Part shown: piece by piece, positions 16,738 to 24,609 of the stretch
How the letters are laid out: every line of letters begins with the position of its first letter
Position numbering within the stretch: the first letter of the stretch is position 1
NCBI RefSeq assembly: GCF_051846915.1
Contig: NZ_JBPYCR010000020.1
Span: forward strand, 1-50,848
Reading direction: 5' to 3'
DNA from: JBPYCR01 sp051846915
GTDB taxonomy: Bacteria; Bacillota; Bacilli; Bacillales; Amphibacillaceae
DNA: 50,848 bases
Translations under genes and position numbers: made by a program
Notes under the pieces: model-generated
What the model saw: the letters and a program-made list of their open reading frames with translations, nothing else
Database searches by the model: none
Told to the model about the DNA's origin: nothing

Positions 16738-16785
16738 TTTGTTTGAAGCAATTGATTAAACATATCTGTTTAGCGATTAACGATA

Positions 16786-16834
16786 GAAAAACTTCCCAAT
16801 TACATACTAGTTGTACGTAAATGCGAAGTTTTTC
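16786..16834 (-). terminator. Terminator after the LacI-family gene
   Basis: GAAAAACTTC and GAAGTTTTTC form a perfect 10-bp stem around a 29-base loop. It lies 10 bases past the regulator stop and has T runs in the arm. Confidence 0.7.
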
Positions 16835-16843
16835 AATCAAAGT

Positions 16844-17833
16844 TTACACAATCAATTCCGGTTCATAGACAATCGTCTGTGGATTGTGATTGTTATTATA
16901 TAGTCTGTCAATTAATAGTTTACCAGTATCTTTCCCCATTCGATAGGGGTTTTGTTTGATATAAACAAGATTCAATGTTGGCATTACCATGAATTCCATT
17001 TCACCATAACAGCCAAATTCCACCTTTTTCAATAACGTTGTATTTTGCTGTATCATTTCTTTAATCGCTCCTGTGGCCATTAAGTTATTAAACGCTATGA
17101 TGGCAGTCGGTTGTTTTGTTGTTTGCGAGAAAAATTGTTTCACCGCTTTGTACCCGCATTTTTCTGTAAAATCACCATTATAGATCAGTTGATCCTCTTT
17201 GCGTAAACCTGATTCTTCGATTGCTTGGAGAAAACCCATATAACGGTCATAACCTGTATTAACATCAAGAGAACCGTTGATGACGCCAATTGTTTTATGC
17301 CCTTGATCAATGATGTGCTTCGTTAGTTTATACGCACCTAATTGGTTATTTTCTGAAATAGTTGAAACTTTGGTTTTTATTTCTTCATTGTATCGGTCGA
17401 TAAATATGATCGGCGTTCCAGAGTTTGTGAATTTCTCAATTTGCTTTTTTCCTTTACCGGCTGTTGCCAGTATGATCGCATCTACTCTTTTTTCATTCAT
17501 TAAGTCGAGCAGTTTCGTTTCTTTAGTTTCATCTTCATTTGAACTGGAAAAAATCAAATTGTAGCCGTATCGCTCTATTTCATCTTCCACACCTTTGGAA
17601 ATCTGCATAAAATATGGATTGGATATGTCGGGAATAATAACGCCAATCATATTCGTCTTTTCCTGTTTTAGGCTTTTGGCAACAGCATTCACTTGGTAAT
17701 TGAGTTGATCAATTTTCTGAAGAACCTTTTCTTTAACCGGATCACTTACATATCCACTGTTATTAATAACACGTGACACTGTAGCGATGGATACACCGGC
17801 TTGCTTAGCTACATCTTTTATCGTTACCCTCAT
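16844..17833 (-). CDS. LacI-family transcriptional regulator
   Basis: The 329-residue protein has an N-terminal DNA-binding domain (VTIKDVAKQAGVSIATVSRV, residues 3-22, hinge NAVAKSLK) and a periplasmic-binding-protein-like sugar-sensing domain (IGVIIPDISNPYF...). The longer frame to 17857 is rejected because GGAG lies 9 bases before the ATG at 17833 and homology starts with MRVTIKDVA. It is the last gene of the sugar-acid locus that begins at 23954. The two GTAAACGTTTAC palindromes at that promoter are its likely operators, so it probably represses the operon and its own transcription. Loop ligand is unknown. Confidence 0.92.
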   Translation of the reverse strand: MRVTIKDVAKQAGVSIATVSRVINNSGYVSDPVKEKVLQKIDQLNYQVNAVAKSLKQEKTNMIGVIIPDISNPYFMQISKGVEDEIERYGYNLIFSSSNEDETKETKLLDLMNEKRVDAIILATAGKGKKQIEKFTNSGTPIIFIDRYNEEIKTKVSTISENNQLGAYKLTKHIIDQGHKTIGVINGSLDVNTGYDRYMGFLQAIEESGLRKEDQLIYNGDFTEKCGYKAVKQFFSQTTKQPTAIIAFNNLMATGAIKEMIQQNTTLLKKVEFGCYGEMEFMVMPTLNLVYIKQNPYRMGKDTGKLLIDRLYNNNHNPQTIVYEPELIV

Positions 17834-17890
17834 TAATTTCCACTCCATAAACAACACATTGGTCTACGTTTCAATGTAAATAATGAATCA

Positions 17891-18814
17891 TTAGTTATTC
17901 TTATACTTGTTCGAATATTGTTTAGAAACTTTGTGCATTTGCTTAATTTCAAGTTGCAATGCTCCATAAAATTGGCTTTTATCTGTATTTCTGCACGTAT
18001 AGTCGTCAAGGATTCCATCCAGCTTAAGGAAATACTTGGAGTTCATTGGGTATAATTGTCGTTCAATGGTTGAAGCAAGCCCTAGAAAACTTTGCAGGTT
18101 GATCGCTTCTTCCGGATCCTTTTCCCAATTCTCATACAAATGCACATATAGATCCGAGTGAAAATTACACATAATTCCACTGTATCCATTTGCCCCTAGT
18201 TTAAGCGAATCTAATAAAGTAGGAGCATTTGCGTTGAAAATTTTCAAAGAACTATTTTTAACCCTTTCGAGCTTTTCTTCAATTTGTTTAATGTCACAAC
18301 TTGTATCCTTTAAAAAAGAAAAGCGGCCGGTTGATGCACACCACTGAAGTAACTCCGGTGATAACAACCGCTTATACGGCAATGGACATTCGTAGAAACC
18401 TAGTGTAATTCCTTCTGTCTCACTCAATAATGTTTCTACATTCGCTTTAAATACCTCATCTGATTCATCACTTCGAGCAAGTTTGTTCGTCAATAAAACA
18501 ACGGCATCAACGCCTGTATCCGCAATTGCTTTTACTTCTTCAATTTGGTCATCCAATGCAAAAGATACATTACCTGATGCAATAACAGGAATCCTGCCGG
18601 CAACCTTTTCTGTAACAAATGATGCTAACTCGATTCGTTCTTTCAAAGACATGTGGAAAATTTCACTTGATTGACATACAGCAAATAGCCCATGCACTCC
18701 ATTGTCAATATACCATTCAATTAAGTTCTCCAATGAGTTGTAATCAATCATTCCATCATCTTTAAATGGTGTGATCATTGTAGGCCAAACACCATTAGGG
18801 ATTGTTTTATCCAT
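17891..18814 (-). CDS. DapA/NanA-family pyruvate-dependent aldolase
   Basis: A 307-residue TIM barrel of the dihydrodipicolinate synthase/N-acetylneuraminate lyase family. The Schiff-base lysine is Lys169 in SFLKDTSCD and the partner tyrosine is Tyr141 in FYECPLPY, the same spacing as in NanA. The substrate loop reads AVCQSSEIFHMS where DapA has GTTGE and NanA GSTGE, so neither of those activities can be assumed. In an operon with TRAP importer, sugar kinase and arabinose-5-phosphate isomerase-like genes, cleavage of a 2-keto-3-deoxy sugar acid to pyruvate and an aldose is inferred. It lies 23 bases after dctM; AAGGAGTG precedes the ATG. Confidence 0.88.
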   Translation of the reverse strand: MDKTIPNGVWPTMITPFKDDGMIDYNSLENLIEWYIDNGVHGLFAVCQSSEIFHMSLKERIELASFVTEKVAGRIPVIASGNVSFALDDQIEEVKAIADTGVDAVVLLTNKLARSDESDEVFKANVETLLSETEGITLGFYECPLPYKRLLSPELLQWCASTGRFSFLKDTSCDIKQIEEKLERVKNSSLKIFNANAPTLLDSLKLGANGYSGIMCNFHSDLYVHLYENWEKDPEEAINLQSFLGLASTIERQLYPMNSKYFLKLDGILDDYTCRNTDKSQFYGALQLEIKQMHKVSKQYSNKYKNN

Positions 18815-18837
18815 AACTTGACACTCCTTTTTTTACG

Positions 18838-20124
18838 TTAAAAGTCTAATAAGTTTGGTAAAAATAGTGAGATTTCCGGAATATAGGTTACCAAACCAAG
18901 CACAGCCAGCATAACTAATATTAACGGCCATATTTCTTTAATTATATTGTTCAACGGTGTACCTGAAATACCGGACGTAATAAATAGTAACATGCCAAAT
19001 GGCGGAGTTGATAAACCGATCATCATATTCAATACAATCATTACACCGAAATGTACCGGATCAATACCCATAGTCTCAACAAACGGCAATACCATTGGGA
19101 TAAATACAAGTGTCATAACCATCGTATCAACGAGCATTCCCATGATTAAAAAGAAAATATTAATTACCAAAAGCATGACATATGGATTATCTGTCAATCC
19201 AAGCATAAATTCGGAAATTAAAGCAGGTATCTGTTCGTAGGCAACAATGTATGAAAAACAATAGGCTGCACCAACGATCAAACCAAGATTTCCAGTTGTT
19301 TTCACCGTGTTTTTAAAAACAATCACGAGTTTTTGGACGCCCATTGTCCGATAGACGAAAATGGATATAATAAGCGCATATAACGCTGCAACTGCACCAG
19401 CCTCCGTTGGCGTCATAACACCGGTGTATATACCAATTAATAAAATAACCGGTGTAAGCAGAGCAGGTATTGCTTCAAAAGAATATTTCATAAAGGAACG
19501 AAGCGTATAGCTCGGGCCTCTAGGATAGTCACGCTTCCTTGCAATATAAACGATGTAGATCATTAAAGCAGCTGCCAACAAGATTGCCGGCAACATCCCT
19601 GCTAAAAATAACGCTCCAACAGATGCCCCGGATAACATCGCATAGATAACCAATGGTATACTCGGAGGGAATAAAGGACCAATCGTTGCAGATGCTGAAG
19701 TGATTGCTGCACTAAAGCCATCATCATAACCCTGTTTGCGCATTGCCTCAATTTCCATTTTACCCAAACCAGAGGCATCCGCCACCGCAGATCCCGACAT
19801 GCCGGAAAAAACGGAAGAAGCTACAACGTTAACATGACCCATTCCACCTTTGTATCTTCCTACTAGTGAGTTGGCAAAAGTAAAAATTTTATCTGTTATA
19901 TAACCTGAGTTCATCACTTCTGCAGTGAAAATAAAAAGGGGAACAACTAAAATGGTGTAAGACGAAAACAAATTAGATAATAAGACGTCTGACACACTTC
20001 CAATATCCTGACCTTTCATTAAAAAGTAAAATATAGAAGTCAGAATCATGCCGATAGCAACAGGAACTCTTATAATAAATGAAATGACAAAAATAAGAAT
20101 AGTTAATAACAGTACTGAGTCCAT
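18838..20124 (-). CDS. dctM: TRAP transporter large permease (DctM)
   Basis: A 428-residue, roughly 12-helix membrane protein of the TRAP family. FSGMSGSAVADASGLG and ATIGPLFPPSIPLVIYAM are the diagnostic motifs of the M subunit, and LSTPPFGMLLF closes the second half. It couples sodium entry to import of carboxylate-bearing solutes. The start is the ATG at 20124 after AGGGGGGCG, rather than the in-frame ATG at 20151 inside dctQ; the genes are then separated by one base and should be translationally coupled. Confidence 0.95.
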   Translation of the reverse strand: MDSVLLLTILIFVISFIIRVPVAIGMILTSIFYFLMKGQDIGSVSDVLLSNLFSSYTILVVPLFIFTAEVMNSGYITDKIFTFANSLVGRYKGGMGHVNVVASSVFSGMSGSAVADASGLGKMEIEAMRKQGYDDGFSAAITSASATIGPLFPPSIPLVIYAMLSGASVGALFLAGMLPAILLAAALMIYIVYIARKRDYPRGPSYTLRSFMKYSFEAIPALLTPVILLIGIYTGVMTPTEAGAVAALYALIISIFVYRTMGVQKLVIVFKNTVKTTGNLGLIVGAAYCFSYIVAYEQIPALISEFMLGLTDNPYVMLLVINIFFLIMGMLVDTMVMTLVFIPMVLPFVETMGIDPVHFGVMIVLNMMIGLSTPPFGMLLFITSGISGTPLNNIIKEIWPLILVMLAVLGLVTYIPEISLFLPNLLDF

Positions 20125-20125
20125 G

Positions 20126-20656
20126 TTAACGCCCCCCCTCTGAATCTTCAATTACATTGTTTTTGCCTTTTATTTGACGCTTAAACTTGCTTATATCAAT
20201 TGCTATATCTATCACTGAATATAAAATAAGCATAATCATCAGGAGTAAAAACGGGAAATAAACGACATTCATCGGCACACTAAAAGTAGTTGTCTTTGAT
20301 ATTTTAGAAAACTGAATAAAATCGTAAGTTGGATAAATAGCTACTGCAATTAAAACAATAACCATTACATTTCCAATCACCCGAAAGATTAACTGAATTT
20401 TTTCGGATACCATATCGTATATAAACGTAAAAGAAACATGGTCATCGGTTCTCCGTGCATAGATCGCACCTAAAATAATCGTCCAAACAAACCCAATTGC
20501 AGTTATTTCATATGTCCATGCCAAAGGGGCGTTCAAGACATAGCGGCTGAACACCTGTACTACAAAAGCTATGAACATAATAAAAAATGCAATTGCCGGC
20601 ACATAAACCTCAACAAAGTTTCTGAATGATAGAATAACCTTTTTAAAAGTTGACAT
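20126..20656 (-). CDS. dctQ: TRAP transporter small permease (DctQ)
   Basis: A 176-residue protein with four membrane helices (about 17-36, 50-66, 88-107, 130-150) and the Q-subunit pattern FSRYVLNAPLAWTYEIT and GAIYARRTDDHVSFTF. It forms the membrane complex with DctM. GAGGTGTTTCG precedes the ATG. A dispersed repeat begins about 10 bases upstream of this ribosome site, so two repeat copies separate it from dctP, which is unusual inside a TRAP operon and could lower or retime expression of the permeases. Confidence 0.93.
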   Translation of the reverse strand: MSTFKKVILSFRNFVEVYVPAIAFFIMFIAFVVQVFSRYVLNAPLAWTYEITAIGFVWTIILGAIYARRTDDHVSFTFIYDMVSEKIQLIFRVIGNVMVIVLIAVAIYPTYDFIQFSKISKTTTFSVPMNVVYFPFLLLMIMLILYSVIDIAIDISKFKRQIKGKNNVIEDSEGGR

Positions 20657-20669
20657 CGAAACACCTCAA

Positions 20670-20842
20670 TAAGAAAAGCGCAAGCGCCCTGCTTAGAAAC
20701 GTAGCGACTGGACCGAAGCAACTGAGATAAAGGAATCACGATGAGCATGGCGAATCAATGATGACTTATCGTAAGGCGCTGCGGGAAGTCGCCTAGTTTC
20801 TGGGCGATTAAGCTAGACAGCTATGCGCAAAAATTTATACTT
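20670..20842 (+). repeat. Dispersed repeat copy inside the TRAP operon (first of two)
   Basis: Left end AAGAAAAGCGCAAGCGCCC, interior GCTTAGAAACGTAGCGACTGG and CGCCTAGTTTCTGGGCG, right end TTAAGCTAGACAGCTATGCGC. The arms CTTAGAAACG and CGCCTAGTTTCTGGGCG pair. Confidence 0.85.
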
Positions 20843-20851
20843 TCTTACCTT

Positions 20852-21202
20852 TTAAGAAAAGCGCAAGCGCCCGTTTAGCAACGTACAAACTGGAACATTC
20901 CGAAATGAGATAAAGGAAACATGCCCCTGCAAAAGGGGTATGCCGACGTTGGGCGCAAAGCCCGTTCTTAGTCGGCCTTCCTTAGGTACGAGACGATGTT
21001 GACTTTCACCCAAGGGCATAAGGGCGACTAAGCCTTTGTCTAAAGCCAATCGGCAAGTCTTCTTTATCACAGTAGAGGAGTGTGAAGTTTGCTAGTTGCT
21101 GGTTGCTGGCAGGCTTAGAACGCCACGTCCTGTGGCGTCGCCTGCACTAGAACATCCTGTACGTCGAAGCTAGACAGCTAAGCGCCAAATTTTATACTTG
21201 AT
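20852..21202 (+). repeat. Dispersed repeat copy inside the TRAP operon (second of two, long form)
   Basis: Left end AAGAAAAGCGCAAGCGCCCG, right end CGAAGCTAGACAGCTAAGCGC. The interior from GCATGCCCCTGCAAAAGGG to GCAAGTCTTCTTTATC is shared with the copy at 28104, followed by an extra CTAGTTGCTGGTTGCTGGCA and ACGCCACGTCCTGTGGCGT hairpin segment. Confidence 0.85.
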
Positions 21203-21218
21203 AACCTTTATAATAAAT

Positions 21219-21251
21219 ACTTGACCCTACAATATGCATGTGGGGTCAAGT
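21219..21251 (-). terminator. Hairpin after dctP
   Basis: ACTTGACCC pairs with GGGTCAAGT 16 bases before the dctP stop on the far side. On the minus strand the stem is followed by ATTTATT. It probably limits read-through from dctP to dctQM, so that binding protein is made in excess. Confidence 0.6.
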
Positions 21252-21266
21252 ATATTGTTTCAAAAT

Positions 21267-22340
21267 TTACTTCGCCATATCCTGAATCTTTTCGTATAAA
21301 TCCATATCCCAAGAGCTCGTCATTTCTTCATTATTCATATATTCATCTTGTACATGACTCATAAATGCGTCAATATCTGCTTCCACGACATTTACGCCTT
21401 CATTTTCAAAAAACTCTACAAGCTCTGCTTCTGCTTCAATATTCATAGTATCAACAGTTTCTCTGGCATCTTCAACCGCTTCATACATTTTTTCCTGTAG
21501 TTCAGGGCCCATTTCCTGCCATACTTCTTCATTAATTGTTGGCCATACCGTGTCAATTACATGGTACGTCAATGTAATATTTTCTGCTACCTCATAAAAC
21601 TTTGCATTTTGTACAGTCGGTAGTGGGTTATCTTGTGCATCAACTGTACCTGAACTTAAAGCCATATATAATTCGGAAAAATCAACCGGTGTCGGGTTCG
21701 CCCCAAGTGCTTCTCCCAAGAACAACCAGGATTCTGTGTTAGGCATACGAAGTGTTACACCTTTTAGGTCTTCCGGCTTTGTAATTTCCTTGCCAATATC
21801 GCGATAATTTAATTGTCTTGAACCTAAGTAATATGCACCAAGTGGTCTAATACCAAGTTCATCAACAATTTGCTCAAATACTTCTTCACCAATTTCCCCA
21901 TTATACACTTCCGTCATATGGTCATAGTCTTTAAATAAATAACCTGAAGTAAACATGGACATGGACGGAATGTTTTCCGCTACCCACGGTGCTGAAACAT
22001 AAGCCATTTCCAAATTACCTCTCATCAACGCTTGCGCCTCGTTTTCCTGAGTATACAGAGAAGCGGAATGATGTACATTCACTGTAACTTGACCGTCCGT
22101 CTTTTCTTCAATGGACTCTTTTAACGTATACAAACCTTCTGTATGTGCATCATTTGGTACACTTGCAGTAGAGAAGTTTAACTCAAATGTTTTATCAGTG
22201 CCTTCATTATCTGATGCTGTTTCTGAGTTGGAATTATTGGAACTGGATTCATTCCCTTCATTATTTCCCCCTCCACATGCTGCTAAGAAAAGAATTAAAC
22301 CAAGTACCGCTATAGACAAAAACCAATTTTTCTTTTTCAT
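21267..22340 (-). CDS. dctP: TRAP transporter solute-binding lipoprotein (DctP)
   Basis: It has 357 residues. The N-terminal lipoprotein signal (KKKNWFLSIAVLGLILFLAAC, lipobox LAAC at about residue 22) is followed by a Ser/Asn/Gly-rich linker and the DctP fold. The carboxylate-binding arginine is probable in GVTLRMPNTESWLFLGEALG, the region of the conserved Arg in this family. GGAAGGGGATAAAAAA precedes the ATG. It captures the solute outside the membrane for DctQM. The neighbours suggest a sugar acid. Confidence 0.94.
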   Translation of the reverse strand: MKKKNWFLSIAVLGLILFLAACGGGNNEGNESSSNNSNSETASDNEGTDKTFELNFSTASVPNDAHTEGLYTLKESIEEKTDGQVTVNVHHSASLYTQENEAQALMRGNLEMAYVSAPWVAENIPSMSMFTSGYLFKDYDHMTEVYNGEIGEEVFEQIVDELGIRPLGAYYLGSRQLNYRDIGKEITKPEDLKGVTLRMPNTESWLFLGEALGANPTPVDFSELYMALSSGTVDAQDNPLPTVQNAKFYEVAENITLTYHVIDTVWPTINEEVWQEMGPELQEKMYEAVEDARETVDTMNIEAEAELVEFFENEGVNVVEADIDAFMSHVQDEYMNNEEMTSSWDMDLYEKIQDMAK

Positions 22341-22397
22341 TTTTTTATCCCCTTCCTAAAATATATATTTATTGATAAAGCATAAGCTTTATTTCAC

Positions 22398-23351
22398 TTA
22401 TGATGTTGAAACATTGGCTGACAAGAGCTTTTTAACATCTTTTAATTCCGGTATTGATGGAATTGCTCCTACTTTCGTAACCGCCAATGCACCAGCACAA
22501 TTAGCAAACTCAACTGCATCCTTCAATGATTCTCCTTTTGCCAGAGCTACAGCAAGTGCTCCATTGAACGAGTCGCCTGCTGCTACCGTATCCACTACGT
22601 TGGTCGGGAATCCGGGAACATGATGCATTCCTGTCTTGTCGATAAGTGCAGCGCCATTTTCACCAAGCGTGATAACGACGTGTTTAACACCTAAATCGAG
22701 CAATTTTTGCCCCGCCCGTTCTGCATCCTTTAAATGATGTATTGGAACGCCGGTTAATAATTCTGCTTCTGATTCATTCGGAGTTAGAAATGTTACATGA
22801 CTTAATAGTTTAGCACTTAATTCGGTAGCTGGCGCTGGGTTTAGAATAACTGGTATGTCTTTATCTTTTGCAATCATTACGGCCGCCTCAACCACATTTA
22901 AATCCATTTCAAGCTGCAAAACCATTATGTCCATTCCGTCAATAAGCGTTTCAAGCCGTTTCAGGTCGTCAACATTATATTGCATATTTGCACCAGGAAC
23001 TACTATTATTTTATTGTCGCCCTCTGCATCTAAACTAATGGAACCTATTCCGGTAGGCGCGCATGAATCGTATAAAACATAATCTGTATTTACTCCATGT
23101 TCTGTAAGGGTTTGTTGAAATTCCTTACCAAATTCATCGTCCCCTAATTTTCCTGCCATCGTTACCTGCCCGCCAAGACGCGAAGCAGCAACTGCTTGAT
23201 TTGCTCCTTTACCACCCGGGAACCGAGAAAAGTTATTTCCTATAATAGTTTCTCCCACATTTGGAAAGCGCGAGGTGCGTACAATTAAATCCATCATAAA
23301 ACTACCAATTACTATTATATTAGGTTTATTATTTCGATCATTTTGTAGCAT
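22398..23351 (-). CDS. PfkB-family sugar kinase, ribokinase-like
   Basis: The 317-residue protein shows the ribokinase N-terminal motif FPGGKGANQAVAASRLGG (residues 44-61) and PfkB signature DTVAAGDSFNGAL with catalytic Asp260. The overall pattern (NPAPATEL, LTPNESEAELLTG) is that of ribokinases, which phosphorylate the 5-OH of ribose and, with low efficiency, D-arabinose. No rbs transport genes are present. Its place between an arabinose-5-phosphate isomerase-like gene and a TRAP importer argues for a pentose other than ribose. GAGGCGATTAT precedes the ATG, 9 bases after the preceding stop. Confidence 0.92.
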   Translation of the reverse strand: MLQNDRNNKPNIIVIGSFMMDLIVRTSRFPNVGETIIGNNFSRFPGGKGANQAVAASRLGGQVTMAGKLGDDEFGKEFQQTLTEHGVNTDYVLYDSCAPTGIGSISLDAEGDNKIIVVPGANMQYNVDDLKRLETLIDGMDIMVLQLEMDLNVVEAAVMIAKDKDIPVILNPAPATELSAKLLSHVTFLTPNESEAELLTGVPIHHLKDAERAGQKLLDLGVKHVVITLGENGAALIDKTGMHHVPGFPTNVVDTVAAGDSFNGALAVALAKGESLKDAVEFANCAGALAVTKVGAIPSIPELKDVKKLLSANVSTS

Positions 23352-23360
23352 ATAATCGCC

Positions 23361-23954
23361 TCAATCATTTGTCTCTAGTTGTTTACCTAAACTTCCTCCG
23401 GGATGAAAAACGTGGAAATTCTCTTTTTTAAAGTCTTTATTTTTCGAGAGAGTGCACGCTAATGCATCACCAATAACGAGTGTTAATGTGGAGCTTGTCG
23501 TCGGTGCCAGACCAAGGTGATCTGCTTCTTCACTATATGAATACGTCAAAGCCACATCTGAAGATGAAGCAAGTGTTGACTCCGCATTTTTTGTAATTGA
23601 AATACAGCGAGCTCCAATGGTTTTAATACTCGGAAGTAAACTTAATACTTCTGCTGTTTCACCACTGTTGGATATTAAGATAACGACATCACATTCTTCA
23701 ATCATGCCTAAATCTCCGTGAACTCCTTCCGTTGAATGAACGAAAAATGCTGGAGTCCCAGTGCTTGCAAATGTAGCCGCGATCTTTTTACCAATGTGTC
23801 CTGATTTACCTACACCAGTAATAACAACCTTTCCACTGCTGTTTTCGATCAGTTGAATAGCCGCGTCAAAATTAGGCCCGACCTGTTCGGAAAGCTCAAA
23901 TACTGCTTGCGCTTCTTTTTCAATTACACTTTTTAAATAAGATTCATTACTCAA
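23361..23954 (-). CDS. Single-domain SIS isomerase of the KdsD/KpsF (arabinose-5-phosphate isomerase) type
   Basis: A 197-residue SIS domain protein without the CBS pair found in KdsD. From the TTG start at 23954 (AGGAGG nine bases upstream; the GTG at 23975 would place the ribosome site inside the gene) the residues Lys50 (TGVGKSG), His79 (EGVHGD), Glu102 (SGETAE) and His184 (FHPGGSLG) each sit exactly nine positions before the E. coli KdsD catalytic residues I recall as Lys59, His88, Glu111 and His193. The predicted reaction is D-arabinose 5-phosphate to D-ribulose 5-phosphate. A Gram-positive needs no Kdo for LPS, so a catabolic role is likely. It is the first gene of the operon. Confidence 0.9.
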   Translation of the reverse strand: MSNESYLKSVIEKEAQAVFELSEQVGPNFDAAIQLIENSSGKVVITGVGKSGHIGKKIAATFASTGTPAFFVHSTEGVHGDLGMIEECDVVILISNSGETAEVLSLLPSIKTIGARCISITKNAESTLASSSDVALTYSYSEEADHLGLAPTTSSTLTLVIGDALACTLSKNKDFKKENFHVFHPGGSLGKQLETND

Positions 23955-23977
23955 GCTGTAATTCCTCCTCCCCACCT

Positions 23978-24001
23978 GTAAACGTTTACGTAAACGTTTA
24001 C
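23978..24001. promoter_or_regulatory. Double palindromic operator of the sugar-acid operon
   Basis: Two GTAAACGTTTAC palindromes (23978-23989 and 23990-24001) directly abut. This is the type of site bound by LacI-family regulators, and the first also resembles a CcpA cre site (TGTAAACGTTTACG, last base off consensus). A TATAAT -10 (minus strand, 24022-24017) lies 15 bases upstream, so the operator covers the start of transcription and ends just before the ribosome site. Confidence 0.8.
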
Positions 24002-24022
24002 CTATTAGTTTACATCATTATA

Positions 24023-24609
24023 TAAAAGTTGTCTATAGGATTTTAAAATTTATTGTTTTTTTCAACTGATTTATGACACTTTATTTTCACATTGTTTATT
24101 ATGTTGCATTTATTGAATTCTATTCATCTTAGAAAAAGCAAATAGTGGTTTAACAATCAATGCTGAATGAGCTTCAGCAACGCAAAGATCGATACAAACT
24201 TTATCTTTCACCATGAAAAGTGGGCTAAAAAATACTTGGTAATCTCACTCTTATTCGTTTATTTCCATGAAAGAACTGTACTAGCAGAGATCATTATCTA
24301 TTAAAATTCGGTTTATGACTAATTGATTTTTCACCCTTCCCTCTGTGTTGCATTGATATCTTTTGAAATCAATACTATTATGTCGTTTTTCACCACTTTT
24401 ACGGTAATAGCTGCTTATAACTGCAAATAATTCCTAATTATCATTCTTTTGAGCATTTGAAAATTTCCGACTAATAGGGTAAGATAAAACACACTGCGCT
24501 TAACCATTCCTGCCTCTTTTCCATTCACTTTTCCGACGATTAAGGCTATTCATTATGCAGGGACCACTAAACAGTTCATTATAAAATTAACGATTAAAGG
24601 AGTAGTTTT
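24023..24609. other. Intergenic region between divergent operons
   Basis: AT-rich, holding the promoters of the sugar-acid operon (minus) and the glycine betaine operon (plus). No open frame, hairpin with T run or dispersed repeat was seen. Confidence 0.5.

Noticed and set aside
22398..23351. Ribose utilisation operon (rbs)
   Set aside because: The kinase looks ribokinase-like, but no ribose ABC importer or pyranase is present; the transporter is TRAP type.
16844..23954. Sialic acid (nan) operon
   Set aside because: A TRAP importer and NanA-family aldolase fit, but NanE, NanK (ROK kinase), NagA and NagB are absent and the aldolase lacks the NanA GSTGE loop.
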